Source of the DNA: Archivesica marissinica
Lineage: Eukaryota; Mollusca; Bivalvia; Venerida; Vesicomyidae
Length of the DNA stretch: 64,000 nucleotides
NCBI GenBank assembly: GCA_014843695.1
Contig: CM026394.1
Coordinates: 42,359,553-42,423,552, forward strand
Direction of reading: 5' to 3'
Part shown: piece by piece, positions 1 through 12,100 of the stretch
Position numbering within the stretch: position 1 is the stretch's first letter
Layout of the letters: every line of letters begins with the position of its first letter
Program-made: the position numbers and the translations under genes
Notes under the pieces: generated by a model
The model's database searches: none
Told to the model about the DNA's origin: nothing
The model's input: the letters and a program-made list of their open reading frames with translations, nothing else

Positions 1-1060
1 GGCACCTAAAACATAAATAAATAGCTTAGCACAGACACGCAGCTATCCGTGTACTCTATCCAAGGTGTGGTTAGCTGGCACCTAAAACATAAATAAATAG
101 TTTAGCACAGGCATGCAGCTACCCGTGTACTCTATCTACGGTGTGGTCAGCTGGCACCTAAAACATAAATAAATAGTTTAGCACAGGCATGCAGCTACCC
201 GTGTACTCTATCTACGGTGTGGTCAGCTGGCACCTAAAACATAAATAAATAATTTAGCACAGGCACGCAGCTATCCGTGTACTCTATCCAGGGTGTGGTT
301 AGCTGGCACCTAAAGCATAAATAAATAGTTTAGCACAGGCACGCAGCTATCCGTGGACACCATGGTGTGGTTAGCTGGTACCTAAAACATAAATAAATAG
401 CTTAGCACAGACACGCAGCTATCCGTGTACTCTATCCAAGGTGTGGTTAGCTGGCACCTAAAACATAAATAAATAGTTTAGCACAGGCATGCAGCTACCC
501 GTGTACTCTATCTACGGTGTGGTCAGCTGGCACCTAAAACATAAATAAATAATTTAGCACAGGCACGCAGCTATCCGTGTACTCTATCCAGGGTGTGGTT
601 AGCTGGCACCTAAAGCATAAATAAATAGTTTAGCACAGGCACGCAGCTATCCGTGTACTCTATCCAAGGTGTGGTTAGCTAGCACCTAAAACATAAATAA
701 ATAGTTTAGCACAGGCATGCAGCTACCCGTGTACTCTATCTACGGTGTGGTCAGCTGGTACCTAAAACATAAATAAATAGCTTAGCACAGACACGCAGCT
801 ATCCGTGTACTCTATCCAGGGTGTGGTTAGCTGGCACCTAAAACATAAATAAATAGTTTAGCACATGCACGCAGCTATCTGTGTACTCTATCCAGGGTGT
901 TGTTAGCTGGCACCTAAAACATAAATAAAGAGTTTAGCACAGGCTCCCATATATCAGTTGATCCAAGGAGATGGTTAGCTGGCACCTAAAACATAAATAA
1001 ATAGTTTAGCACAGGCTCCCATATATCAGTTGATCCAAGGAGATGGTTAGATGGCACTTA
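1..1060 (-). repeat. 76-bp tandem array containing the 3' splice site and first codons of SLC28 copy A exon 7
   Basis: About 14 units of 76 bp (the last two about 70 bp), open at the left edge. Read on the minus strand, each unit holds an AT-rich stretch ending TATGTTTTAG followed by GTGCCAGCTAACCA, which encodes VPANH, the start of exon 7 in copy B. The two rightmost units continue with the CATCTCC form that matches exon 7 best. The true exon body lies beyond the window. Reading on from a repeated acceptor meets TAG after 12 codons. Confidence 0.85.
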
Positions 1061-1194
1061 CTACATAAAGAATCAGTGTATCCCAGGCCCTCATCAGAAC
1101 TGAAAGAGAAACAGAACTCTCACAGTGAATCTGGTTGTTTCCTGTTTGATTCCTCTGTTAATAGTTAATTATAACTCCTCGTAATAGGTAAGTA

Positions 1195-1447
1195 GGGTGT
1201 TGGGGAAGGGGGGGGGGGGCGTGGAAGTAGGGGGTCAGGGAAGTAGGGGGGTCGGGGAAGTAGGGGGGTCGGGGAAGTAGGGGGTCGGGGGAAGTATGGG
1301 GTCGGGGAAGTAGGGGGTGGGAAGTAGGGGGGTCGGGAAGTGGAAGTAGGGGTCGGGGGAAGTAGGGGGGGTCGGGGAAGTATGGGGTCGGGGAAGTAGG
1401 GGGTCGGGGAAGTAGGGGGTCGGGGAAGTAGGGGGTCGGGGAAGTAG
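1195..1447 (+). repeat. G-rich minisatellite, unit about 17 bp, with a poly-G run
   Basis: Units read GTCGGGGAAGTAGGGGG with indels, after a run of about 11 G. Four G-runs of four or five recur in close order, so the plus strand has G-quadruplex potential. The open frame seen on the minus strand here is a repeat artefact rich in Pro and Phe. Confidence 0.9.
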
Positions 1448-1545
1448 TACTAACCTTACAATAAACGTATATAAATATTAAATATAATATTATTTTATAA
1501 TAATACTGTTTTAGCTGTTGACAAGTATGCAACCTTAAGATCAAC

Positions 1546-1746
1546 TACAGTCTACCACCGTTATGTCGAATTCATCGGACCGAACACAATACTTCGACAT
1601 AACCCGAAGTTTGACGCAACGAAATTCGATATAAACGGTGCCAGTTATTTGTAAAATGATAATGTCTGAAACGGGACTTTGATCCGACTTCGAGATAACC
1701 GGAGAATTTGACATAACCGACTATCACATAGCGGATGTAGACTGTA
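1546..1746. mobile_element. MITE with CAGTCTACATCCG-type termini, diverged copy
   Basis: Ends TACAGTCTACCACCG and GCGGATGTAGACTGTA, about 200 bp, TA at both ends, internal matches to the other six copies. Tc1/mariner-like because of the TA target and CAGT terminus; no coding capacity. Confidence 0.8.
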
Positions 1747-2151
1747 CATGTATATCATTTAATTTGTATGTATGAATGCATATTATGCTATAGAAATTCT
1801 TTCAACAGCATGATACATCACAACCACTATTCCACCACTTTAAACTTTAAACTAATCTTGTTCTTCTCGTGCTCCGATTTGATATTTCATGTTCTTGAAC
1901 TTTCTTCAAATATTCATTTAAATGTTAACAAAAACTATTTACTCCCTAATACAACAACTTGCAGTTCACAGAATAATTTGAAATTGTTTAGCATGTACCT
2001 AGAATAGATTTCATGTATTTTCATTGTTATATATATTATTCTCCTGTCCATTGTATATCAACCAATTGATAAGGAAAATGCTAAAAAGCCGATGAGGACA
2101 CTATCTGCACGATATAGACGAACAGTGAATTAATAAATAAATATTCTATTC
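1747..2151. other. AT-rich stretch without recognised feature
   Basis: Between a MITE and a SINE. The 79-residue open frame at 1768-2007 has no visible family motif and I do not call it a gene. Confidence 0.5.
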
Positions 2152-2393
2152 TTTATTTATTTTACAACGATTGCGAAGCAAGTTTGAACAACTTATATTA
2201 ATCACTCTCGTTGGCTCGGATGAAAGCGTATATGTGGTCATGCATGTGGGAGGAAACCGGAGTACCCGGAGAAAACCCACCTGTCCGGTCTGGCGACCAT
2301 CGTACCATCTCACATACTTCCCTGTCCGAGGATCGAACCCAGGTCGCATTGGTGAGAAGCGAGCGCGCTAACCATGCGCGTATCGGACAGCCG
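2152..2393 (-). mobile_element. SINE-c (tRNA-derived), full-length
   Basis: Minus-strand head GGCTGTCCGATACGCGCATG with A- and B-box-like segments (GGTTCGATCCTCGG), body with TCCGGTTTCCTCCCACA, tail TTGCTTCGCAATCGTTGTAA followed by AATAAATAAA. Confidence 0.85.
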
Positions 2394-3035
2394 ATTAAAT
2401 ATTTCATATAGAATACATGTTAATAACTGATTTAATTCAATAGAGAAGTTTACAGTGTTACTTTGAAATGCTTCAATAGAAATGGAATATGGATTTTGAG
2501 CAACATGCGTGCACAATGTGTCATTGGCTATGTCTATAATTATATCATTATTTTCTGAGACTAATATTAATGTGACCTGTATCTGTGTACATTGAAATCA
2601 ATTTCATGCAATTTCTCAATGTTTGTACGATATCATTATATATCTACATAATGTAAAACTCTATAGTTATAATACATAAATAATGGAAAGATTACTCCAG
2701 AAACTAGTTCCAATACTTGTTAGTTAACCTGTATCGAAAGGAAAAGGCCAATATGTTGGATAACTCAATACATTCCTACAGAAATATTTAAAATATGGAC
2801 AAATGTTAATTTTAAATATTAAGATTAACTGATGTATTTTAACATAGTCGATGGTTGTCGGTGTTAAAGTTAACAATTTCTTATTTTCAAAGAGCTTTTA
2901 CCTCATTCAAACGATGCAGATTACTATAACATTACGCAGGTATGTGTAACCAAGTCGGCACACTGGGCAGCAATTAGGAATATCGACGAAAGTCTTACAA
3001 AGTCGAAACAAGTACACAACAATAGATAAATAAAC
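2394..3035. other. AT-rich sequence downstream of copy A exon 6, no feature seen
   Basis: Intron between exon 6 and the off-window exon 7 of copy A. I see no exon, SINE or array in it. Confidence 0.5.
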
Positions 3036-3039
3036 TCAC

Positions 3040-3165
3040 ACCAAAACTAATGTACAATCCCAGGACGCCACCAGCGATTGTAGCGAAGCCGCCCGTCATA
3101 ACAGCATGCAGTTCGGATCTCGTCATGTCCTTCAGAAACGGCCGGATCATTAACGGTGATTCCGT
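3040..3165 (-). CDS. SLC28 copy A exon 6
   Basis: 126 bases, 42 codons, phase 0. Starts [20 protein letters not shown], continues [13 protein letters not shown] and ends YISFG. This is the hairpin and following helix that carry part of the sodium and substrate sites in CNTs. Acceptor CCTCTAG, donor GGT|GTGAGT. The next exon (starting VPANH in copy B) is expected left of this, where the 1-1060 array repeats its acceptor. Confidence 0.95.
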
Positions 3166-6100
3166 CTAGAGGACAAAATAATAATACATATTAAAGCAGC
3201 ATTACATCGTAATAAAGGATGTTTTTGGGTAAAATATAAATACTAATATGTGTGTGTTTACAAAAATCGAAATAGTGGCTCAGAAACGATAACATTCAAA
3301 TAAATATAAACCGTCGTATACGCGAATTTGTTTATCAACAAACGAAGTGTAAACACGCGCAGCGCGCATCCGTGAAACAACAGCGGATATGCCATGTTTG
3401 TTTTCATCATTGCCGAAGGAGGACGATGCATTCCGAATGTAAATCAGGTTCCGATTGTAAATAAGTGCGCGTGACCGACCGACTCGGAAAGTCCTACTTT
3501 CGGTTTCGAGTTTGTTTTATCGTAAAACACACTACTTACTAATTGAACATAATTATACAAATTATAATTTAAGAATGTGTAGCAGCATTGCTACCCATAA
3601 GTAAAATTTGAATTTTTCAAATATGTTGTTTTCCATACGATATAGGGCTGCTTTAACCGTTTTAACAATGGGAAAATAATATATATGAAAATAATAAAAC
3701 ATAGAAGACATGGATGCCGTTGCTGCCACAGATTCTCCGATACATTGCACCTTCAGCAACCGGAAGCGTTATCAAACAGCCGCCATTTTCATCCAATGAG
3801 GAAGAGAGAAGATGCAAGGAAGTGTCTTGCCTAAGAATAAAATAGTATCGGCTACAGCAGAGAGCGACCTCCGGGCCGTTCACACAGGAAGAGAACGCGC
3901 AACCACTGTGCTATCACGACATCCAAAGAACCATTATTTGAGGGTATATCAGTTTAGTTTATTATTTTGTGAAAGTCGTGATAGCGCATTCGCTTCAAGT
4001 GCGAAAGGTCCGGAGTTCGAGCCATGCTGGAGCCATTACGATTGTGCCCTTAGGCAAGGCATTTAAATTCCACATTGTCTCTTCTTTCCCTCTCGTGCCG
4101 ATATATTCCACCAGGAATTAGGTCTCGAGAGTAATATAAATTGTAAGAACATGTTTTGCAATCGAGCTAAAATAAATTTGTATAAACTAAGTTTATTTAT
4201 TACAATACAACGAAAGTTACTTTCCCGGAACAGCTTACCATAGATACAAATATATTTGCGGAAGCGTTGATTGATTCAGCAGGCGTTGTCCCCATACAGA
4301 ATGCCAGGAACTGTCCGAGTACTTTGATAACGGATTGCATGACTCCCATGTAATACAGCATGTTGATGAACGTGAAGAAGAAGATCACGATCGGCATAAC
4401 CTTAGAAACAAAACAGAATTAATGGTTTCTTTGGATGCGTTATTTATTGTCACTATCTGGTTGCTAGGGACAACGACCCCAGATGTATAGGAATCATTTT
4501 TTCTTTTATGTTTTCCAATGAAAGGAAATGCTATCTTCAACTGTTTTGAAACAGTGAAAGATGGCATTTTCTCTGCCACTGATTGAGTTTCGTATTCCTC
4601 CGCGGTTGGATGTACTTTTGTATTTTAGCTATTTTCTGACAATCGTGAACATTTAATTATAAAGTAATATATTCTAATGAATTTGTTTTGTCTGTAGATT
4701 TTAATTTTGACAGTAAACAGAAACTAACTTGAAAGTTATACCGGAATTATTTCTTATTACGGACGTTCACACTAACATATGTGGTTGTGCGATTGTGTAT
4801 TGTAGATTAATCATATTGTATTGCATTTATGTTTATACAAATTTATTTTAGCTTTATTGCGAAACAAGTTATTTCAACTTATATAAATCACTCTCGAGAC
4901 CTCATTCCTGATGGAACCCATCGCCACGAGGGAGAGAGAAGAGGCAACGTGGAATTTAAATGCCTTGCCTAAGGGCACAATCGTAACGGCTCCAGTGGGG
5001 CTCGAAATTGCATTTAGCATGCTAATTATAATATATGCAGCATTCGTACAAGAACATAGCAGGATAATACAAATGGTTTGGGCTACCAGTTTTAAGAACA
5101 TTAGAAAACTTATGTGTATTGCAGAGAAATGAGACTCAGAGGCAGTTAAAATGAATTAAATTTAATAACAATTGGACATCATAAGGTATATACTTTTCTG
5201 ATATTGACATAATTTTCACGTGAATGATTTTATGTATATATATGTTGTACAATGATGAACTTTTTAGTTCAAATTGGAAAATAAAGTTTCTTCTTCTTCT
5301 TCATAAAAGAAAAAGAAAATTTGCGTTTATTAGTATAAGATTTTATTTTATTTATTTTATCACCTTAAGTTGTATTTCCACGAGTGGCGTCAACCATGAG
5401 TGGAAATACATATTTCGGTGATCATGGTTATAAGTTGGTTGGATAATAAATGTGTGCCCATATTTGTCAGTTGTGGCTGATAGCGCTATAGAACAGTGTT
5501 GGGTAATTAAACTGCGGCATAAAGGGCAATAGCTCATCGGGTTGTCAACAACAAAGGTCCGGAGTTCGAACCCCGCTGGAGCCGTTACGATTATGCCCTT
5601 AGGCAAGGCATTTAAATTCCACATTGCCTCTTCTCTCTCCTTCATGGCGATGGATTCCACCAAGAATTAGGTCTCGAGAGTGACTAATATAAGTTGAAAG
5701 AACTTGTTTCGCAATCGAGCTAAAATAAATTTGTATAAACTAACAACATCTCTGGGATATTCCAGAATTCAAATGAATGGTATTTGTAAAGCACCTTTGA
5801 ACTTGTTTTTATTATGAAAAGGGCGCTTCATAAATTTGGTACAGTCTACATCCGTTATGTCAAAGTCGGTTATGTCGATTTATCCGGTTATCACGAAGTC
5901 GGATCAAAGTCCCGTTTCACACATTATCATTTTTTATATAACTGGATCTGTTTATATCTAATTTCGTTAAGTCAAACTTCGGTTATGTCGAAGTATTTTG
6001 TTCGGTCCGACGGAGTTCGACATAACGGATGTAGACTGTACATGTATATAAAAAATTCAAGCCATCAAATTATATCACGTATTTTCAGTGTTAACCCATT

Positions 6101-9100
6101 TCATTATGGATATATTTAAAGGCTTTTGCAAACAACATAGATCCAGATCAGCCGCAGCGTGACGCTGCGTGCTGATCAGGATCTATGTTGTTTGCTGCAT
6201 AGCCAAGTGTCTTAGCAAGATCATCTGAATAGCAAACAGCATATATCCTGATCAGACGGCTCGTTCCGGGGCGGTTGATCTGGCTCTATGTTCTTTGCAG
6301 ATACCGTTTGAACGGTATCCAGAATGAAATGGGTTAAATATATTATGCTCAGGCCTATTGTATAACAATTGATAGGGAGAAAAACTATATAAGTTTTCTT
6401 TCGTTCTAATCCCTTTCAGTCTATTGTTGTTAATTTATATGTAAAATGTTAATTCTGTTATGTACATGTAAAATACTGAAATAAATAATGTTTAAACTAA
6501 ATTATATCCGGCTGTCCGATTAGCGCAGTGGTTAGTGTGCTCTCTTTTCACCAATGCAACCCGGGTTCGATCCTCGGACCGGGACGCATGTGAGATGGTA
6601 CGGTGGTCGCCAGATCGGATAGGTGGGTTTCTGCTGGTAATCCATTTTCCTCCCACACGATTGACCACACTTACGCTTTCATCCACGTCAACGAGGGTGA
6701 TTAATATAAGTTGTTAAAACTTGGTTCGCAATCGTTGTAAAATAAATAATTTATTAAAAGTAAAATAAATTATATGAAAGAGAATAAACAGTTACCTTCA
6801 TGGCAAAGATGTGGTTCGCGTATGCATCGCCAAATACAAACACAACACCAGCCATAACGTAATCTAGAAATTCCGTCACCCTGTCTCCTAACCATTCGAA
6901 TATATTATAACCCCATTGTGTTCTCAGAATCATTAGCGCAAATACATATTGCATGGCGATACCCCAGAACACTGTGTGCCACTTCACCTGTAAAAACCAA
7001 ACGATAACACGTGCATAATATGATAAAACATATTTACATCGCTATTGCATTTCCTTTGATGAACTTATGTTCGTATTAGGGATCCCAACTAATGCTATGC
7101 AGTTGACATGCGCACTCGACGTCACGGACATGCGCATTCGCAGTGTTCCAAAGATGATCAATTCACCTGCTTCGGTACACGGTAAGTTGCAAATCTGGTC
7201 TAAAACATTTTAAATGCATATTGTGCTATATTTTCTGTGTGGCATTGAAAAGAATAATTAACGTAAATATAAGCAATGAATCGCCGGTTAATAGTTACAT
7301 CGGGTATGAACTACATTGGGCGTGTTTAATGTTAGCGTGGCATCCACACACTACGCCCAATGTAGTTCATACCCCGATGGAAACTATTACTCCGCGATTC
7401 ATTCCTTAAAACACACATTACATCACTTCCAAAATTGTTTTTGTTGCCGTAAAACATAACGATACGATGCATTATATGTGGTCGAAGGGTTAAGATCGCT
7501 GACTTGTATACCACTGTAACCAATACTCACTGATGGTCACGGGTTCGAGCCCTGCGCATACCGTGTCTCTTTATATGAAAAAGTTGGCAGTTTCTTGCGG
7601 AGGTTGGTGTAACAAGTACTGGTTAACCGCTGGAGCCTGTCCAGGAAAGGTGTTGTTAGGTAAACTGCTAGTCACTCAAATGGGCACCCGGTAGCGACGT
7701 TAAATAAATGTACACAACATTCCCAATCGGAAATATCCCTACCCAAGTATCGCTATTTTGAACTCTCACCAGACCGATTAACATAAACACAAAGTTGTAT
7801 ACTTAATTTACTATGAATGGTAAAAATACGATTAAAATATTAGAACTTACTCTAGCGGGATTGATTGAAGTTATATAGAATATCAGCAAATACAGCAGAA
7901 GTCCGGCAATGGATACAAGGTTTCGTGGATGGTCTATGGCGATATCGACGATGACATATGCCGTGACGGCGCCAAGCACACCTACACGAAGGAACCTGTC
8001 AATGGTAATGCCCGTATAATGCATGCTATACTAGATTGTTACATATAAAAAATCTGATGACGTTCTAATACAGTTTGTTTGAACAAGTATATAATGTAGA
8101 CTCACTATTTAATAGTATGACGGATCTGTAGTCCAGTGGTAACACGCTGGACTGGTAATCCAGGGATCGCAGGTTCGATCCACCGTCTGACCCTAATAAA
8201 ATTAACAGACTTTCAGATGGGACGTTAAACCGAGGTCTCGTGTCGGTGCTTTACACCGTGCACGTAAAAGAACCAGAGGAGACTCTGGAATGGGTCTCTG
8301 TTTGTATCATGCACTATCCTCCAAAATCTAAAATGACTAATCTCTTCAGGAGGCGTCGCTCATATGGGCAACCGGTAGCGACGATAAATAAACGTAAAAA
8401 ACACAAATAATAGTATGACTCAGAATATTAAGATAGTAATACTAATTAGTATTTACACAGTCATTCATCTTTGATTGTCATGTGTGCCAAAACCTGTTTC
8501 AATATTTTACAAGAATATTTTACATGTGTGTAAATAATATCTAGTATAGATTTATTTTTGTTTTAACTCTTTGCGTGCTGAGTAAATAAAATTACATTTG
8601 CAAACGTCGCGTCTGATCAGGATTTATGGTGTTTGCTATTCAGCCAAGTGTTTTAGCTCCACTATCCGAATAGTCAACAACATAGAGCCTGCAAAAGTGA
8701 TTTTATCTGCTGCTAGTGTGCAAAGGGTTGATCAGGCAAACATAAAATTGTCTTTTCAATATGAGTGAGAGTGAGGATAGAGAGAGACAGAGAGAGGAGA
8801 GAGAGGAGAGTGAGAGAGAGAGAGGGGGCGAAAGAGGAGAGATAGAGGGGAGATAGGAGTGAGAGCGTGAGAGAGAGTGCGAGAGGAGAGAGAGAGTGTG
8901 AGAGAGATAGGAGAGAGTGAGTGAGATAGAAAGAGGAGAGAGAGATGAGATAGGAGATAGAGTGAATGAGATAGAGAGAGAGGAGAGGGAGATAGAGAGA
9001 GAGGAGCGAGTGACTGAGAGAGAAAGAGGAGAGAGAAAGAGGAGAGAGAGAGAGGAGAGAGCTTGAGAGAGAGAGAGTGTGAGAGAGGAGAGCGATTGAG

Positions 9101-12100
9101 TGAGATAGTGAGGAGAGAGGAGAGAGAGAATGAGTGAGAGAGAGGTGGTAATGTTGATATACATTTGAGAGAGAGAGATAGAGAGATAGAGAGAGTGAGA
9201 GAGAGGGGGGTAATGTTGATATATATTGGAGAGAGAGAGAGAGAGTGAGAGAGAGGGGGAGGAGTGAGCCCATTACTGATATAGAGGCTTACCAGCTGAT
9301 AAATGTTCCAAATCGTTTCATACCCTGGGATTCTCGTGCATTTCTCGTGCTCTCCCACCAATTGTCAAGCTCAGTCTCATAGGCGTTACTTAATTTGACC
9401 ACAACGAAAACTACCACTCCAAATATAGTAAAACCCAACAGTCGCCATGATCCCTCATCACCGAATCTGAAACACGATAATTTAGTTTGAAAACCAACGA
9501 TCACTAGAATCATTCACTGTCGAAGCTAAAACTAACACGAACATTTTGAAAACTCAATAGTCGCCATGTTCCGTCAAGGAAAGAAGCACGAATATTTGAA
9601 AATCCAGCAGTCACCATGATCTCTCGTTACCGAATCTGATAGAAGCACAGATGTTGAAAACCCAGCAGTCACCATGATCTCTCGTCACTGAATCCGATAG
9701 AAACACGGATGTTGAAAACCCAACAGTCACCATGATCTCTCATCACCGAATCCGATAGAAACACGGATGTTGAAAACCCAGCAGTCACCATGATCTCTCG
9801 TCACCGAATCCGATAGAAACACGGATGTTGAAAACCCAGCAGTCACCATGATCTCTCTCGCCGCAGGGAGAGAGAAGAGGCAATATGGAATTTAAGCGCC
9901 TTGCTTAAGGGCACAATCGCAACGGCACCAGCTGGGTACGAACTTCGGGCCTCTTTCACGCATGAAGATAAAGCTCTACCACTGCGCTATCACACCACTG
10001 CGCTATGTTGAAAACCCAGCAGTCACCGTGATCTCTCTCGCCACCGAATCCGATAGAAATACGGATGCTGAAAATCCAGCAGTCACCATGATCTCTCTCA
10101 TCACCGAATCCGATAGAAGCACGGATGTTGAAAACCCAGCAGTCACCATGATCTCTCTCGCCGCAGGGAGAGAGAAGAGGCAATATGGAATTTAAGCGCC
10201 TTGCTTAAGGGCACAATCGCAACGGCACCAGCTGGGTACGAACTTCGGGCCTCTTTCACGCATGAAGATAAAGCTCTACCACTGCGCTATCACACCACTG
10301 CGCTATCACGACTTCCGGCGCCGGTAAGTGGAAGCTATCATAGTCCTAGTCTCCAGAGGTGAGACTATCATTAGTTTGATCGCTTGCAAATCGTTGTTGT
10401 AGGTTCGAATCGCGCTGGGATTGTCGAATTCTTTATTGTGTGAAGACGCTACCCAACTGGTTTACGGAAGGTCGGTGGTTCTATCCTTCTTGTGCCCAGC
10501 CATGTATGAACTATTGTCAAGAGGGGACACCCGAGGTCTTGCTTCACCTATTATTGCTGGAGAGTCGACATTTGACACAAGCTATTGGTGCAAATTTAAA
10601 CCCCAAGAATTAAGAAACAGACATTGATAATAAGTAGTATACCCTAATTTAAAATATGCTATTTCATTGAATATACACACTCGAGTATTCATAACATGTG
10701 TACATGTAGGTAGCGCGTTCGCTTCAGGTGGGAAATGCCCTGAGTTCGAGCACCAGCTGGAGCCGCTACGATTGTGCCCGTATGCAATGCATTTAACGGG
10801 TGCCGACCGACACCGTTGCGATAGCTGTATTGTGAGCAGCAAGATCGCATGATGAAGCTAAAACTGTCAACAAGAGTGTTTTGAAAGTTATTTTCACGAC
10901 TTAAGAAAATAATAATATATATACGGCATGTGCTATTAACATTTTATACTGGTCATTATATGTGGGATTTACGCCGAGCATAGGTTCCACCACTCTAGTA
11001 ATTTAATAATTATAAGATGAGAAAGTGGATCAAATTGATAGCATATTGTGGAAAGATAACTACATGTACCATTAAAAACAGACGAAACCACTTAATAGGG
11101 CCTGCATATAAACGGAATATATAGCCACATACCGTATACATGTCGACAACCATATAACCCCTAACCCTAGACGCTTCAGGATCGCAAGGCCCGGAGCTCT
11201 AGCCCCGCTGAAGCCGTTACGATTTTGCCCTTAGGCAAGGCATTTAAATTCCACGTTGCCTCTTCTCTCCCCCTCGTGACGATGGATTCCATCAGGAATG
11301 AGGTCTCGAGAGTGATACATATAAGTTGTAAGAACTTGTTTCGCAATCGAGCTAAGATAATTTTGTATACACTACTTAGTAAGCTACACAAAACTGCAGG
11401 ATTGAGGTGAAAGCAACTTGCTTTTATCCTACATTCATGTGTAATAATGGTCAAAGTCAGTCAGTCAGTCAGTCAGTCAGTCAGTCAGTCAGTCAGTCAG
11501 TCAGTCAGTCAGTCAGTCAGTCAGTCAGTCAGTCAGTCAGTCAGTCAGTCAGTCAGTCAGTCAGTCCAGTCAGTCAGTCAGTCAGTCAGTCGTCAGTCAG
11601 TCAGTCAGTCAGTCAGTCAGTCAGTCAGTCAGTCAGTCAGTCAGTCAGTCAGTCAGTCAGTCAGTCAGTCAGTCAGTCAGTCAGTCAGTCAGTCAGTCAG
11701 TCAGTCAGTCAGTCAGTCAGTCAGTCAGTCAGTCAGTCAGTCAGTCAGTCAGTCAGTCAGTCAGTCAGTCAGTCAGTCAGTCAGTCAGTCAGTCAGTCAG
11801 TCAGTCAGTCAGTCAGTCAGTCAGTCAGTCAGTCAGTCAGTCAGTCAGTCAGTCAGTCAGTCAGTCAGTCAGTCAGTCAGTCAGTCAGTCAGTCAGTCAG
11901 TCAGTCAGTCAGTCAGTCAGTCAGTCAGTCAGTCAGTCAGTCAGTCAGTCAGTCAGTCAGTCAGTCAGTCAGTCAGTCAGTCAGTCAGTCAGTCAGCCAG
12001 TCAGCCAGCCAGCCAGCCAGCCAGTCAGTCAGTCAGTCAGTGCCTAATAAACATAATAAAGTCATAATGCTGTGTGCATGCCGTCATTATTTCACAGATG

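Larger units (their letters stand above)
9540..10310 (-). repeat. 58-bp tandem array derived from SLC28 copy A exon 2 acceptor
   Basis: Minus-strand units contain a CGTGTTTC tract, ATTCGGTGACGAGAGATCATG and GACTGCTGGGTTTT, matching the real junction and first 45 bases of exon 2. In most units AG at the junction is GG; the unit near 9631 keeps CAG. A SINE-b fragment is carried inside and duplicated with the array (9857-10004 and 10157-10308). Confidence 0.85.

Noticed and set aside
2146..2516. Four overlapping small open frames
   Set aside because: All lie in a SINE-c copy.
5352..5663. 103-residue frame
   Set aside because: Mainly antisense SINE-b sequence.
8119..8190. Functional tRNA gene at the SINE-a head
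   Set aside because: Continues into the SINE body, recurs in many copies and is degraded; treated as a SINE head.
8703..9361. Long Ser/Leu open frames on the minus strand
   Set aside because: They translate the GA-rich microsatellite.
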